Origin: Paraburkholderia sp. LEh10
Lineage (GTDB): Bacteria > Pseudomonadota > Gammaproteobacteria > Burkholderiales > Burkholderiaceae
Direction of reading: 5' to 3'
DNA: 64,000 nucleotides
NCBI RefSeq assembly: GCF_017814945.1
Contig: NZ_JAGIPX010000032.1
Location: forward strand, 1-64,000
The translations under genes and the position numbers were made by a program. This document shows, in pieces, positions 34,358 through 42,254 of the stretch. The notes beneath the pieces were generated by a model. It was given only the letters and a program-made list of their open reading frames with translations, was not told the DNA's origin and did not search any database. The stretch's first letter is position 1. Every line of letters starts with the position of its first letter.

Positions 34358-35543
34358 TGGGGTGGCGGCGCGTGGTCTCGCGCGCCGTCACGCGCGTCGT
34401 TCGCATCATGTGCATGCGGGTGGCGTGCGCGCTGCGTCCGGCTGGCGTCGAGCGGCGCGCATCCTCGCGGGTGCGGCGCTCGTCACAGCGGCGCAGTGTC
34501 CGTTTCATTGGCTGACTGCGATCGCCCCGGCACACGCGGCGGGCGCAGCGGCAAATACGCCCATTCAGGGCGCGCAGGCCAATCAGGTCGGCCGCCCGGC
34601 CGTTCCCGTGCCGCATGCGCCGTCGCAACCGCGCGCGGCGCTGCCCGGTTTCAATCCGCCGCCGTCCTATGCGAGCGGCACGACGGCAAGCGGTCCGGTG
34701 CGCGCGCAACCGGCGCGCATGCCTTTCTACGCCGCGACGCGCGGCAGGACGACGATCTACCTTCTGGGCACGCTGCATGTCGGCGATCCGAACGACTATC
34801 CGCCCAACCAGCCGTTTCGCGCGCCGATCCTCGGTGCGCTCGCCGCATCGCCTACGCTCGCGCTCGAACTGTCGCCCGACGATCTGCTCATCTCGCAGGA
34901 CGACGTGTCGAAATACGGCGTGTGCGCGTATCAATGCCTGCCGAAGTTGTTGCCCGAGCCGCTATGGCACAAGCTGGCGATGCGGCTGCGCGGCAATCCC
35001 GCCGCGCTCGACGAGATCAGGAAGATGCGTCCGTGGCTCGCCGCGTTGCTGGTCGAAACCTACGATTCGTTGAGCGCGGGGCTGCAAACCGAGTACGGCA
35101 CGGAAGCACAGTTGCAGAACGTGTATTTGCGTCAGAAGGGGAAGGTCGTCGGACTGGAGACGCTGGCCGAGCAGATGCGCGCATTCACGGGGCTCACGCT
35201 CGCGCAGCAGCGCGAAATGCTCGCACAGGATCTCGTGCAGACGCCCGCCGAAAACGTCGCCGATGTGCAGACCTTGCACCGCCTATGGCGCGTCGGCGAC
35301 GCCGACGCGATTGCAGCGTGGGAAGCGGCGAAGTCGGAGAAGCTCGCGCGCGACCAGCGCATTTCCACGAAGATCGACAACAAGATCGTGTTCGATCGCA
35401 ACCGGCGCTTCGTCAACCGGATGCTGGCAATCGCAGCGCCGAACAAGCCCGTTTTCGTCGCGATCGGCGCGCTGCATCTGGGTGGGCAAAAGGGCGTGCT
35501 GCAATTGTTGCGGCAGCGCGGTTTTGTGGTCGAGCCTTACTGA
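34350..35543 (+). CDS. TraB/GumN-family protein
   Basis: A 397-residue protein with an N-terminal basic region and a signal-anchor-like helix (about residues 37-62, ending APAHA). A TraB/GumN domain follows, with the first GxxH motif in YLLGTLHVGDP and the second in FVAIGALHLGG. The bacterial family is thought to include metal-dependent, tiki-like proteases acting outside the membrane. Its role here is unknown. The ATG at 34350 overlaps the dppF stop by eight bases, so it may be the last cistron of the dpp operon. The frame is open further upstream inside dppF. Confidence 0.82.
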
Positions 35544-36184
35544 GGCTGCCGCCAGGCGGTCACGGCATCTTCGGCGCGCCGCGCGATGAGTCCCTTCGCG
35601 CCGCCCGTCTTCAGACAGACATGGGTGGTACGCGCATTCAGCGACAGCAATGCGCGGTAATGCACGTCTGCTTCGTCCAGGCGCATCAGGCGGTCGAGCG
35701 CCGAGCCGAGATTCAGATGCACGTCGGCGAGCGTGGGGGCGATTTTCAGCGCTGCGCGGTAGTGATTCACGGCTTCACTGAGCCTGCCTTCGCCCTCGAG
35801 CGCGACGCCGATGTTGTTGTGCACGTCGGCAGAGCGCGGGTCGAGCGCCAGCGACACACGATAGCAACGCAGCGCCAGCGCATGCTCTCCCGGCGCACCC
35901 GCAACGAAACCACGGTCGTTCCAGCACTCGGCGTTATCCGGTTCGAGTTCGAGCGAAAGGTCGAGGTAGTCGAGCGCCTCGGCATGCTGGCCGCGCTGAT
36001 GCAGCAACACGCCGTAGTAATGCAGCGCGTCCGGATGGTCGGGGCACAGGTCGAGCGCCTCGCGGTATAGCGCCTCGGCTTCGCTGAAGCGGCAGGAACG
36101 ATGCGCTTCGAGCGCGAATGCCAGCGTGACGGGGAAAACGTGTGCTGCAAAGGAAGGGGAAGCGACGGCAGATTGCGCTTGCAT
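35537..36184 (-). CDS. TPR-repeat protein
   Basis: A 215-residue protein composed of about five tetratricopeptide repeats (AHRSCRFSEAEALYREALDL, GVLLHQRGQHAEALDYLDLS and similar), flanked by short non-repeat ends. No enzymatic domain or signal peptide was seen, so it is probably a cytoplasmic scaffold. ATG 36184 has GGAGAG ten bases upstream. A GTG at 36223 would add 13 residues. It is convergent with the TraB-like gene, and the two stop regions overlap by seven bases. Confidence 0.85.
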   Translation of the reverse strand: MQAQSAVASPSFAAHVFPVTLAFALEAHRSCRFSEAEALYREALDLCPDHPDALHYYGVLLHQRGQHAEALDYLDLSLELEPDNAECWNDRGFVAGAPGEHALALRCYRVSLALDPRSADVHNNIGVALEGEGRLSEAVNHYRAALKIAPTLADVHLNLGSALDRLMRLDEADVHYRALLSLNARTTHVCLKTGGAKGLIARRAEDAVTAWRQPQ

Positions 36185-36403
36185 GGCGATGCTCTCCAGA
36201 CTCTCGAAAGAGCCGGCGCACACCCGCTAAGCGCCGGACCGTGAACGATGCAACGTTCACAGGTTAGGTCCGGGGCCTCGGACAAACTATCAGATGCATC
36301 CTAAAAACGGCCTCGCGCCTTTTGAAGGCTGGCGCAAGGGCGGCTCGCTTGTCCCGAAAATGGATTGTGGCGAGCCGCCTGCAGTTCGAACGGGACGCCT
36401 GCG

Positions 36404-37360
36404 CTACAGGAACATCAGGAAGTTGAGCAGCAAGATGTTCACGACGAGCAGCGTGAGCGCCGTCGGAACCTGCACCTTGATCACCGCGTTCTTGTCGGGC
36501 AATTCGAGCAGCGCGGCGGGCACCATGTTGAAGTTCGCGGCCATCGGCGTCATCAGCGTGCCGCAGTAGCCGGAGAACATGCCGATCGCGACCATCACGG
36601 CCGGGTTGCCATGAAACACATTGACGAGGATCGGCACGCCGACGCCGCCCGTCATCACCGGGAACGCCGCGAAGCCGTTGCCCATCACCATCGTGAAGAG
36701 GGCCATGCCGATGCAGTAGACGGCCACCGCGATCAGCCGGTAGTCGAGGCTGATGTACGCCGTCGTCACGTGCGCGACGGCCTTGCCGACACCCGCGTCG
36801 GAGAACACGAGGCCGAGCATGCCGAGCATCTGCGGCAGCACGGCCGCCCACGACAGCGCATCGACGAGACGCCGCGCTTCCTTCATCGACTGGCCGACGG
36901 TGTCGCGCGTCATCATGCAGGCGAATGCCAGTGCGATCACGCAGCCGATGCCGAAGCCGATCAGCGTGACATTCTTCTGCTCGATCAACGGCGTGCCGCC
37001 GAATACCAGATGACTCGCCGATAGCGTGATGATCACCGTGACGACGGGAATCGTCAGCGCGGGAAAGAACAGCTTGTTGCGCAGCCGCTTGGCGCTCGCC
37101 TTGCGCGCGGCTTCCGACAGCACTTTCGGCTTCCCGGCCGTCACGCCGCCGAAGCCCGCGATCAGCGCCATCACGATGACGAGCGCGCCGACGAGCTCGA
37201 CGGGCAGCTTGTCGCCGATCAGGAAGATCAGCGCGTAAATGATCCAGAAGCCGCCCGCCGTGAAGCGGCGCGGATGTTCCTTGTCGGTGGCGATCATGCC
37301 GCCGATCACCAGCAGCACGATGCCGAGCAGCCAGAACAGATAGTTGATGGTGAGTGTCAT
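36404..37360 (-). CDS. DUF979 family membrane protein
   Basis: A 318-residue protein with about nine membrane helices, starting MTLTINYLFWLLGIVLLVIG and including GNGFAAFPVMTGGVGVPILV and the C-terminal VQVPTALTLLVVNILLLNFL. It matches DUF979, always paired with DUF969. The pair resembles ion-driven two-component permeases. With the 5-oxoprolinase genes just upstream, transport of 5-oxoproline or pyroglutamyl peptides is a reasonable inference. It overlaps the DUF969 gene by four bases. Confidence 0.85.
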   Translation of the reverse strand: MTLTINYLFWLLGIVLLVIGGMIATDKEHPRRFTAGGFWIIYALIFLIGDKLPVELVGALVIVMALIAGFGGVTAGKPKVLSEAARKASAKRLRNKLFFPALTIPVVTVIITLSASHLVFGGTPLIEQKNVTLIGFGIGCVIALAFACMMTRDTVGQSMKEARRLVDALSWAAVLPQMLGMLGLVFSDAGVGKAVAHVTTAYISLDYRLIAVAVYCIGMALFTMVMGNGFAAFPVMTGGVGVPILVNVFHGNPAVMVAIGMFSGYCGTLMTPMAANFNMVPAALLELPDKNAVIKVQVPTALTLLVVNILLLNFLMFL

Positions 37361-38145
37361 GGCTGGTCTCCCGTTGCCGGATGCGTGGTCGATTGTGCGG
37401 CGGACTGGCCTGTCTTGCTGTTATTGTCGGAATGCATGGCGGCTTGCGATTCGGCGTTGCCGTGCAGTTCGCGCTCGAGCTTGCGGTCGAGCAGCCAGAG
37501 CCGGAAGCCGTGAATCACGAATGCGCTGATTGCCGTCGGAATGCCCCACAGCGCGACGTGCATCGGTTCGACCGTGATGCCCGCTTCCTTCAGGAACGTG
37601 ACCATCAGGACGATCGCGCCGAACGCGACGAAGATGTCCTCGCCGAAGAAGAGGCCGACGTTGTCCGTCGCCGCCGAGAACGCGCGCAGCTTGTAGCGCA
37701 CGGCATCCGTGAGCTTGCCGAAGCGCGTTTCCGTTGCGCCTTCGGCCATCGGCGCGATCAGCGGACGCACCATCTGCGGATGGCCGCCGAGGCCCGTCAG
37801 GCCGACGGCCGCCGTCAGCTCGCGCACGAGCAGATAGACGATCAACAGACGCCCGGCCGTTGCCGCCTTGATGCTCGCGATCCAGGCCTGCGCGCGCTCG
37901 CGCAGCCCGTGCCGTTCGAGCAGCCCGATCACCGCGAGCGGCAACAGGATGATGAGCGGGATATTGCGCGTCTTGATGAAGCCGGCGCCGATCGCGGCGA
38001 GAATTTTCTCCGGCGGAAAGTGCGCGGCGATGGCGGTGATGACCGCGGCGGCGGCCACGATCAGCATCGGGTTGAAGCGCAACACAAACCCGATGATGAT
38101 GACCGCGACGCCAATGAGCGGCCATAGGTTGACGGTTGACTGCAT
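37357..38145 (-). CDS. DUF969 family membrane protein
   Basis: A 262-residue membrane protein, the DUF969 partner of the next gene. It begins TVNLWPLIGVAVIIIGFVLR, has a region GLGGHPQMVRPLIAPMAEGA and a polar, acidic C-terminal tail. GGAGATCTAG precedes the ATG. A gap of 252 bp with a hairpin separates it from pxpA, so it may have its own promoter or be expressed at a different level from pxpBCA. The biochemical function is undescribed as far as I know. Confidence 0.85.
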   Translation of the reverse strand: MQSTVNLWPLIGVAVIIIGFVLRFNPMLIVAAAAVITAIAAHFPPEKILAAIGAGFIKTRNIPLIILLPLAVIGLLERHGLRERAQAWIASIKAATAGRLLIVYLLVRELTAAVGLTGLGGHPQMVRPLIAPMAEGATETRFGKLTDAVRYKLRAFSAATDNVGLFFGEDIFVAFGAIVLMVTFLKEAGITVEPMHVALWGIPTAISAFVIHGFRLWLLDRKLERELHGNAESQAAMHSDNNSKTGQSAAQSTTHPATGDQP

Positions 38146-38359
38146 CTAGATCTCCAGAGGTGGTCCTGCATTGGGACACCGCTCGTGGCGGCGAACTATC
38201 ATGTTTCCAGCCTTCTCAGCCATGCGGGCCGGGATGCCCTCGTTGCCGTGCGGCTCTTCGGCGGCCGCGTGGCGCACTGCCTGTCGTTGCTGCGGGTACT
38301 GCCGAACTTCTGATGCATCAAAAATCCGTTGGCAACAGCGGGTGACGCGTTCTGGCAAA

Positions 38360-38384
38360 CGCCCCGCGAAAGGCGGGGCGTTTT
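38360..38384. terminator. Hairpin between pxpA and the DUF969 gene
   Basis: CGCCCCGC (38360-38367) pairs with GCGGGGCG (38373-38380) around a short loop. Read leftwards it follows the pxpA stop by about 14 bases, with only a short T-run (GTTTGCC). Read rightwards it is followed by TTTT. It is a likely partial terminator for pxpBCA. Confidence 0.65.
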
Positions 38385-38397
38385 CTGTGGATTCGCT

Positions 38398-39150
38398 TCA
38401 GACGCGCGCCGCGCTGGCCGCGTGCACGCCGATGCCCGCTTCTTCGAGCGCTTTGCGGATGCGGCGCGCGAACGCCAGCGCATGCGGGCCGTCGCCGTGC
38501 AGGCAGATCGTCTGCGCGTTGAGGGGCACCCATTCGCCGCTCACGGCCTTCACGCGCTGCTCGCGCACCATCGCCAGCGTGCGTTCGAGCACTTCGTCTT
38601 CGTCGTCGAGCAGCGCGCCCGGCTCCTTGCGCGGCACGAGCGAGCCGTCGGCGCGATAGCCGCGGTCGGCGAACACTTCCTCGATCGCGACGAGGCCCGC
38701 GTTGCGCGCGGCCGTCACGAGCCCGCTGTTCGCGAGCGCGAACACGACGACGGAAGGATCGAAGTCGTGCACGGCCGACACAATCGCATCGGCGATCACC
38801 GGATCGCGCGCGGCCTGGTTATACAGCGCGCCGTGCGGCTTCACGTGCGCGATGCGCCCGCCCTCGGCCTGTGCAATCGCCGACAGCGCGCCGAGCTGAT
38901 ACAGCACGCCCGCGTAGATCTCGCCCGCGGGCAAGTCCATTTCCTTGCGGCCGAAGTTTTCCGGATCGTTGAAGCTCGGATGCGCGCCGATCGATACGCC
39001 TTTCTCGACGGCCCAGCGCACGCATTCGCGCATCGCGTTGGGTCCGCCCGCATGCCAGCCGCACGCGATGTTCGCCGAACTGACGAGATCGAGCAGCGCC
39101 TCGTCAGAGCCGCATCCTTCGCCGAGATCGGCGTTCAAATCGATTTCCAT
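38398..39150 (-). CDS. pxpA: 5-oxoprolinase subunit PxpA (LamB/YcsF family)
   Basis: A 250-residue protein with the YcsF signature DLNADLGEGCGSDEALLDLV at the N-terminus, followed by NIACGWHAG, SIGAHPSFND and HVKPHGALYN. PxpA with PxpB and PxpC forms the ATP-dependent 5-oxoprolinase that opens the damaged glutamine/glutathione product 5-oxoproline to glutamate. GAGGAC before the ATG supports the start. It follows pxpC by 17 bp. Confidence 0.95.
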   Translation of the reverse strand: MEIDLNADLGEGCGSDEALLDLVSSANIACGWHAGGPNAMRECVRWAVEKGVSIGAHPSFNDPENFGRKEMDLPAGEIYAGVLYQLGALSAIAQAEGGRIAHVKPHGALYNQAARDPVIADAIVSAVHDFDPSVVVFALANSGLVTAARNAGLVAIEEVFADRGYRADGSLVPRKEPGALLDDEDEVLERTLAMVREQRVKAVSGEWVPLNAQTICLHGDGPHALAFARRIRKALEEAGIGVHAASAARV

Positions 39151-39167
39151 GATGTCCTCGTTGGGTG

Positions 39168-40220
39168 TTACACCGCTGCCGTCGCGGCGAGCCGCGCGCA
39201 GCGTTCCTCATGCATGCCGATCGCGGCATCGATCTGCCGCAGGTACTTGCGTTCTTCGATCAGCGCCCGGCGCGCCTCATACGCGGTAGTCGGAACGAAG
39301 CGCACTGCGCCGTTCAGGCGCACCTGCGCGAGCTTCCACAAGTCCGCGTGAATCACCGCGCCGATCTTCGGATAGCCGCCCGTGGTCTGCGCGTCGCTCA
39401 TCAGGATGATCGGCTGGCCGTTGGGCGGCACCTGGATCGTGCCGGGCATCACCGCATGCGACAGCAGATCGGTCTTCTGCGTGCGCTTCAGTTCTGTGCC
39501 CGACAGCCGGTAGCCCATGCGATTGCTGTTCGGCGTGACGAGCCATTCTTCGTTCCAGAACGCCTTTTGCGCGTCGGCGGTGAAGCTCGCGTACTCGGGG
39601 CCGGGCAGCACGCGGATCGGCGGCGCCCACGCGACGCCCGAAGAATGACGCCCGCGCCGCACCGGTTCGTCGACGACCACGAACTTGCACCAGGCGGGCG
39701 CCTTCACGCCGAATTCGGGCGCGTCGGGCGAAAATCCCGAGCCCGTACCCGCGCGCGGCGCACCGACGGGCAGCCGGTCGCCGTCGCAGAGCGCGCGGCC
39801 GCCCAGGCCGCCGAAGCCTGCTTGCAAATCGGTGCTGCGCGAGCCGAGCATCGGCAGCACGTCGATGCCGCCCGCGATGCAAACATAGCCGCGCATGCCA
39901 CGTTTCGCCGCGTTCAGCGTCAGTTCCTGCCCCGCCTTCACGGGCAGGCTCCACCACGAATAGACGGGCTTGCCGTCGAGCGTCGCGCCGAACTCGGTGC
40001 CCGTGATCGCGACGCGTGTCGCGCGCAGAAACCGCAGCACGGTCGGACCGAAGGTGATTTCGAGTCCGGCGGCATCGGGCCGGTTGCCGACCAGCCGGTT
40101 GCCGACTTCGAGCGACAGCCGGTCGAGCGCGCCGCCCATGGCGACGCCGAGATGCCGGTAGCCGTGCCGGCCGAGGTCCTGGATCGTGGTCAACAGACCC
40201 GCGCGTATCACGTCGATCAT
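39168..40220 (-). CDS. pxpC: 5-oxoprolinase subunit PxpC
   Basis: A 350-residue member of the biotin-dependent carboxyltransferase-like (AHS2) family. It starts MIDVIRAGLLTTIQDLGRHG, then GVAMGGALDRLSLEVGNRL, the GYVCIAGGIDV strand, and RVLPGPEYASF. The ATG at 40220 overlaps the pxpB stop as ATGA, which fixes the start; the open frame extends 143 codons upstream but only antisense-like within pxpB. It forms the kinase/hydrolase complex with PxpB. Confidence 0.95.
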   Translation of the reverse strand: MIDVIRAGLLTTIQDLGRHGYRHLGVAMGGALDRLSLEVGNRLVGNRPDAAGLEITFGPTVLRFLRATRVAITGTEFGATLDGKPVYSWWSLPVKAGQELTLNAAKRGMRGYVCIAGGIDVLPMLGSRSTDLQAGFGGLGGRALCDGDRLPVGAPRAGTGSGFSPDAPEFGVKAPAWCKFVVVDEPVRRGRHSSGVAWAPPIRVLPGPEYASFTADAQKAFWNEEWLVTPNSNRMGYRLSGTELKRTQKTDLLSHAVMPGTIQVPPNGQPIILMSDAQTTGGYPKIGAVIHADLWKLAQVRLNGAVRFVPTTAYEARRALIEERKYLRQIDAAIGMHEERCARLAATAAV

Positions 40221-40870
40221 GCGTGCAGCCTCGCGATGGTAAAGCGGACGCGATCGCCCGGTTGCAGGAGAGTGGGCGGATTGCGCGACGGGTCGAACAG
40301 CTTGAGCGCCGTGCGGCCGATCAGCTGCCAGCCGCCTGGCGACGTCGCCGGATAGATGCCCGTCTGCGCGCCGCCGATGCCGACGGAGCCTGCAGGCACT
40401 TCGAGACGCGGTTCCGCGCGGCGCGGCGTGTGCAGCGCTTCGTCCAGCCCGCCCATGTACGCGAAGCCTGGCTGGAAGCCAAGAAAGAACACGACATAGT
40501 GGCCGGACGAATGCCGCTCGACGACTTCCTTCACCGACAAGCCCGTGTGCTCGGCCACGGCGTTCAGATCGGGACCGAACTCGCCGCCGTACTGGACGGG
40601 AATTTCCACTTCGCGGCCCGTGTCGGGCGCGCTGGCGGCGCTGTCCCATGCGCTCTGGAGCAGCGCAGCGAGTTGGTCGGGATCGGCCTGGAGCGGATCG
40701 AAGATCACGGTCAGATTGTTCATGCCCGGCACCACTTCGAGCACGTGCGGCCAGTCGCGCGCGGCATGCGCGGCCGCCCAGACGCGGCGCTGGCAGTCGA
40801 GCGTGGCAGGCGGCGGCGCCTCGCAGACGAGCGCGCTATCGCCGAACGGATAGATGCGGGGTTCAGTCAT
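40217..40870 (-). CDS. pxpB: 5-oxoprolinase subunit PxpB
   Basis: A 217-residue AHS1-family protein. It has a central EIPVQYGGEFGPDLNAVAEH, then FFLGFQPGFAYMGGL and the LEVPAGSVGIGGAQTGIYP block that is diagnostic of this family, ending with SPGGWQLIGRTALKLFDPSR. It is the first gene of pxpB-pxpC-pxpA and lies 201 bp from the divergent MarR-like gene, which suggests regulation from that shared region. Confidence 0.95.
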   Translation of the reverse strand: MTEPRIYPFGDSALVCEAPPPATLDCQRRVWAAAHAARDWPHVLEVVPGMNNLTVIFDPLQADPDQLAALLQSAWDSAASAPDTGREVEIPVQYGGEFGPDLNAVAEHTGLSVKEVVERHSSGHYVVFFLGFQPGFAYMGGLDEALHTPRRAEPRLEVPAGSVGIGGAQTGIYPATSPGGWQLIGRTALKLFDPSRNPPTLLQPGDRVRFTIARLHA

Positions 40871-40968
40871 CGATGTCGTGGATCAGGTCGAGAAATGGCA
40901 GCTTGGACAGATCAGGCAGATTCGTCTGACGATGCCGCCCGTCGCTCGCGATAAGATAGCGTACATTC

Positions 40969-40997
40969 TCAATAAAATATCGACAAATTATCAATAA
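40969..40997. promoter_or_regulatory. Candidate operator: paired TCAATAA repeats
   Basis: TCAATAA occurs at 40969-40975 and 40991-40997, exactly 22 bases apart (two helical turns), in a short AT-rich island between pxpB and the divergent MarR-like gene. It is a good candidate for the regulator's binding site and for both promoters. Confidence 0.5.
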
Positions 40998-41071
40998 GCG
41001 ATCTCCCCAGGCTCGCCCGGGCTCGGGGGAAGTCGTACACTCCAACCAACCATCACGCTTAGAAAAACATC

Positions 41072-41584
41072 ATGGCGCGTCATCCGACCAAAATCGTGTC
41101 ATCGGAACATTTGGTCTCCGACTTCAGTGCGGAGCTGTCCGAGCTTGAATACGGACTGATCATGGCGAGCAACGCGTTCAACCGCTGGATGGTCCGTTGC
41201 ATGGCGGCGGCCGGCGACAAGGACATGACGGCGATCGAAGTCTCGCTGCTGCATCATGTGAGCCATCGCGAGCGGCGCAAGAAGATTGCCGACATCTGCT
41301 TCGTGCTGAATATCGAGGACACGCACGTCGCGACCTATGCGCTCAAGAAGCTCGTAGCTAGAGGGTATGTAAAAAGCGAAAAGATCGGCAAGGAAGTGTT
41401 CTTTTCCGCAACGCAGGCGGGGCGCGATCTATGCATGAAGTACCGCGAGGTGCGTGAGAGCTGTCTGATCGCAACGCTTAGGGAAAGCGGCCTGACCAAT
41501 GAACAGATCGGAGACGCTGCACAACTGATGCGCAATGCCTCAGGTATCTACGACACGGCGGCACGCGCGGCCGCGTCGCTTTAA
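41072..41584 (+). CDS. MarR-like winged-helix regulator
   Basis: A 170-residue protein with a winged helix-turn-helix at about residues 50-110 (MTAIEVSLLHHVSHRERRKK, IADICFVLNIEDTHVATYAL, KKLVARGYVKSEKIGKEVFF). N- and C-terminal helices suited to dimerisation flank it. It is divergent from pxpB and probably controls 5-oxoproline use or its own synthesis. The inducer is not evident. The start is the only ATG near the family beginning, though its ribosome binding site is weak. Confidence 0.85.
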   Translation: MARHPTKIVSSEHLVSDFSAELSELEYGLIMASNAFNRWMVRCMAAAGDKDMTAIEVSLLHHVSHRERRKKIADICFVLNIEDTHVATYALKKLVARGYVKSEKIGKEVFFSATQAGRDLCMKYREVRESCLIATLRESGLTNEQIGDAAQLMRNASGIYDTAARAAASL

Positions 41585-41612
41585 GACATTCAACGGAAAT
41601 CCGACCGCCGCT

Positions 41613-42254
41613 TCACGCGGCCTGTTTTGGATACCACGCTGCATCGGTGATGATCGCGTCGAGCGGAATGTCGTGCGCTTCGCGCTGCAGCGCCTCCGTA
41701 CGGCACGCTTCATACGCAACGCCTACCGTGATGGGCACTTTCCCGGCGGCGCGAAAGGTGGCGAGCGTGCGGTCGTAATAGCCGCCGCCGTAGCCGAGCC
41801 GATAGCCGTCTTCATCGAAACCGACACACGGCACGAACAGCAGATCGGGCAAGATCACTTCGCCCGAAGTCGGTTCGTGAATGCGATGGGCGCCGAGTTG
41901 CATCGGCATGTCGGGCGTCCACACATGAAACTCGAGCGGCTGGTCGCGGCCCGTGATGACGGGCAGACTCGCGCGGCGCGCGGTGCCGGGCGCGAGCCAG
42001 ACCGCGATCGCCGCGCGTATGTCGAACTCGCCCGACAGCGGCCAGTACAACCCCACGCTTTGCGGCGCGTAGCGCTTCAATGCATCGAGTACGCGACGGC
42101 TCAATGCATCGTTGCCCGCCTGGTCGCGAGCCGCATGCAGACGCGCTTCCAGAAGCGTTGTACGCAGTTCCTTTTTCGATTTCGCGACGAGGTTGCATGC
42201 TATGCTTGAGTTCAATTCGCGCTCCAAAAAACGCTCCAGAAATAACGATGTCAA
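41613..42254 (-). CDS. 5-formyltetrahydrofolate cyclo-ligase
   Basis: A 213-residue enzyme that converts 5-formyl-THF to 5,10-methenyl-THF with ATP. It has the N-terminal basic helix SKKELRTTLLEARL, the PDLLFVPCVGFDEDGYRLGY strand-loop and the glycine motif GYGGGYYDRTL. The drawn ATG at 42254 overlaps the start of the divergent slt gene by seven bases. The family usually begins near residue 23, so a TTG at about residue 14 is possible. The exact start is uncertain. Confidence 0.9.
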   Translation of the reverse strand: MTSLFLERFLERELNSSIACNLVAKSKKELRTTLLEARLHAARDQAGNDALSRRVLDALKRYAPQSVGLYWPLSGEFDIRAAIAVWLAPGTARRASLPVITGRDQPLEFHVWTPDMPMQLGAHRIHEPTSGEVILPDLLFVPCVGFDEDGYRLGYGGGYYDRTLATFRAAGKVPITVGVAYEACRTEALQREAHDIPLDAIITDAAWYPKQAA

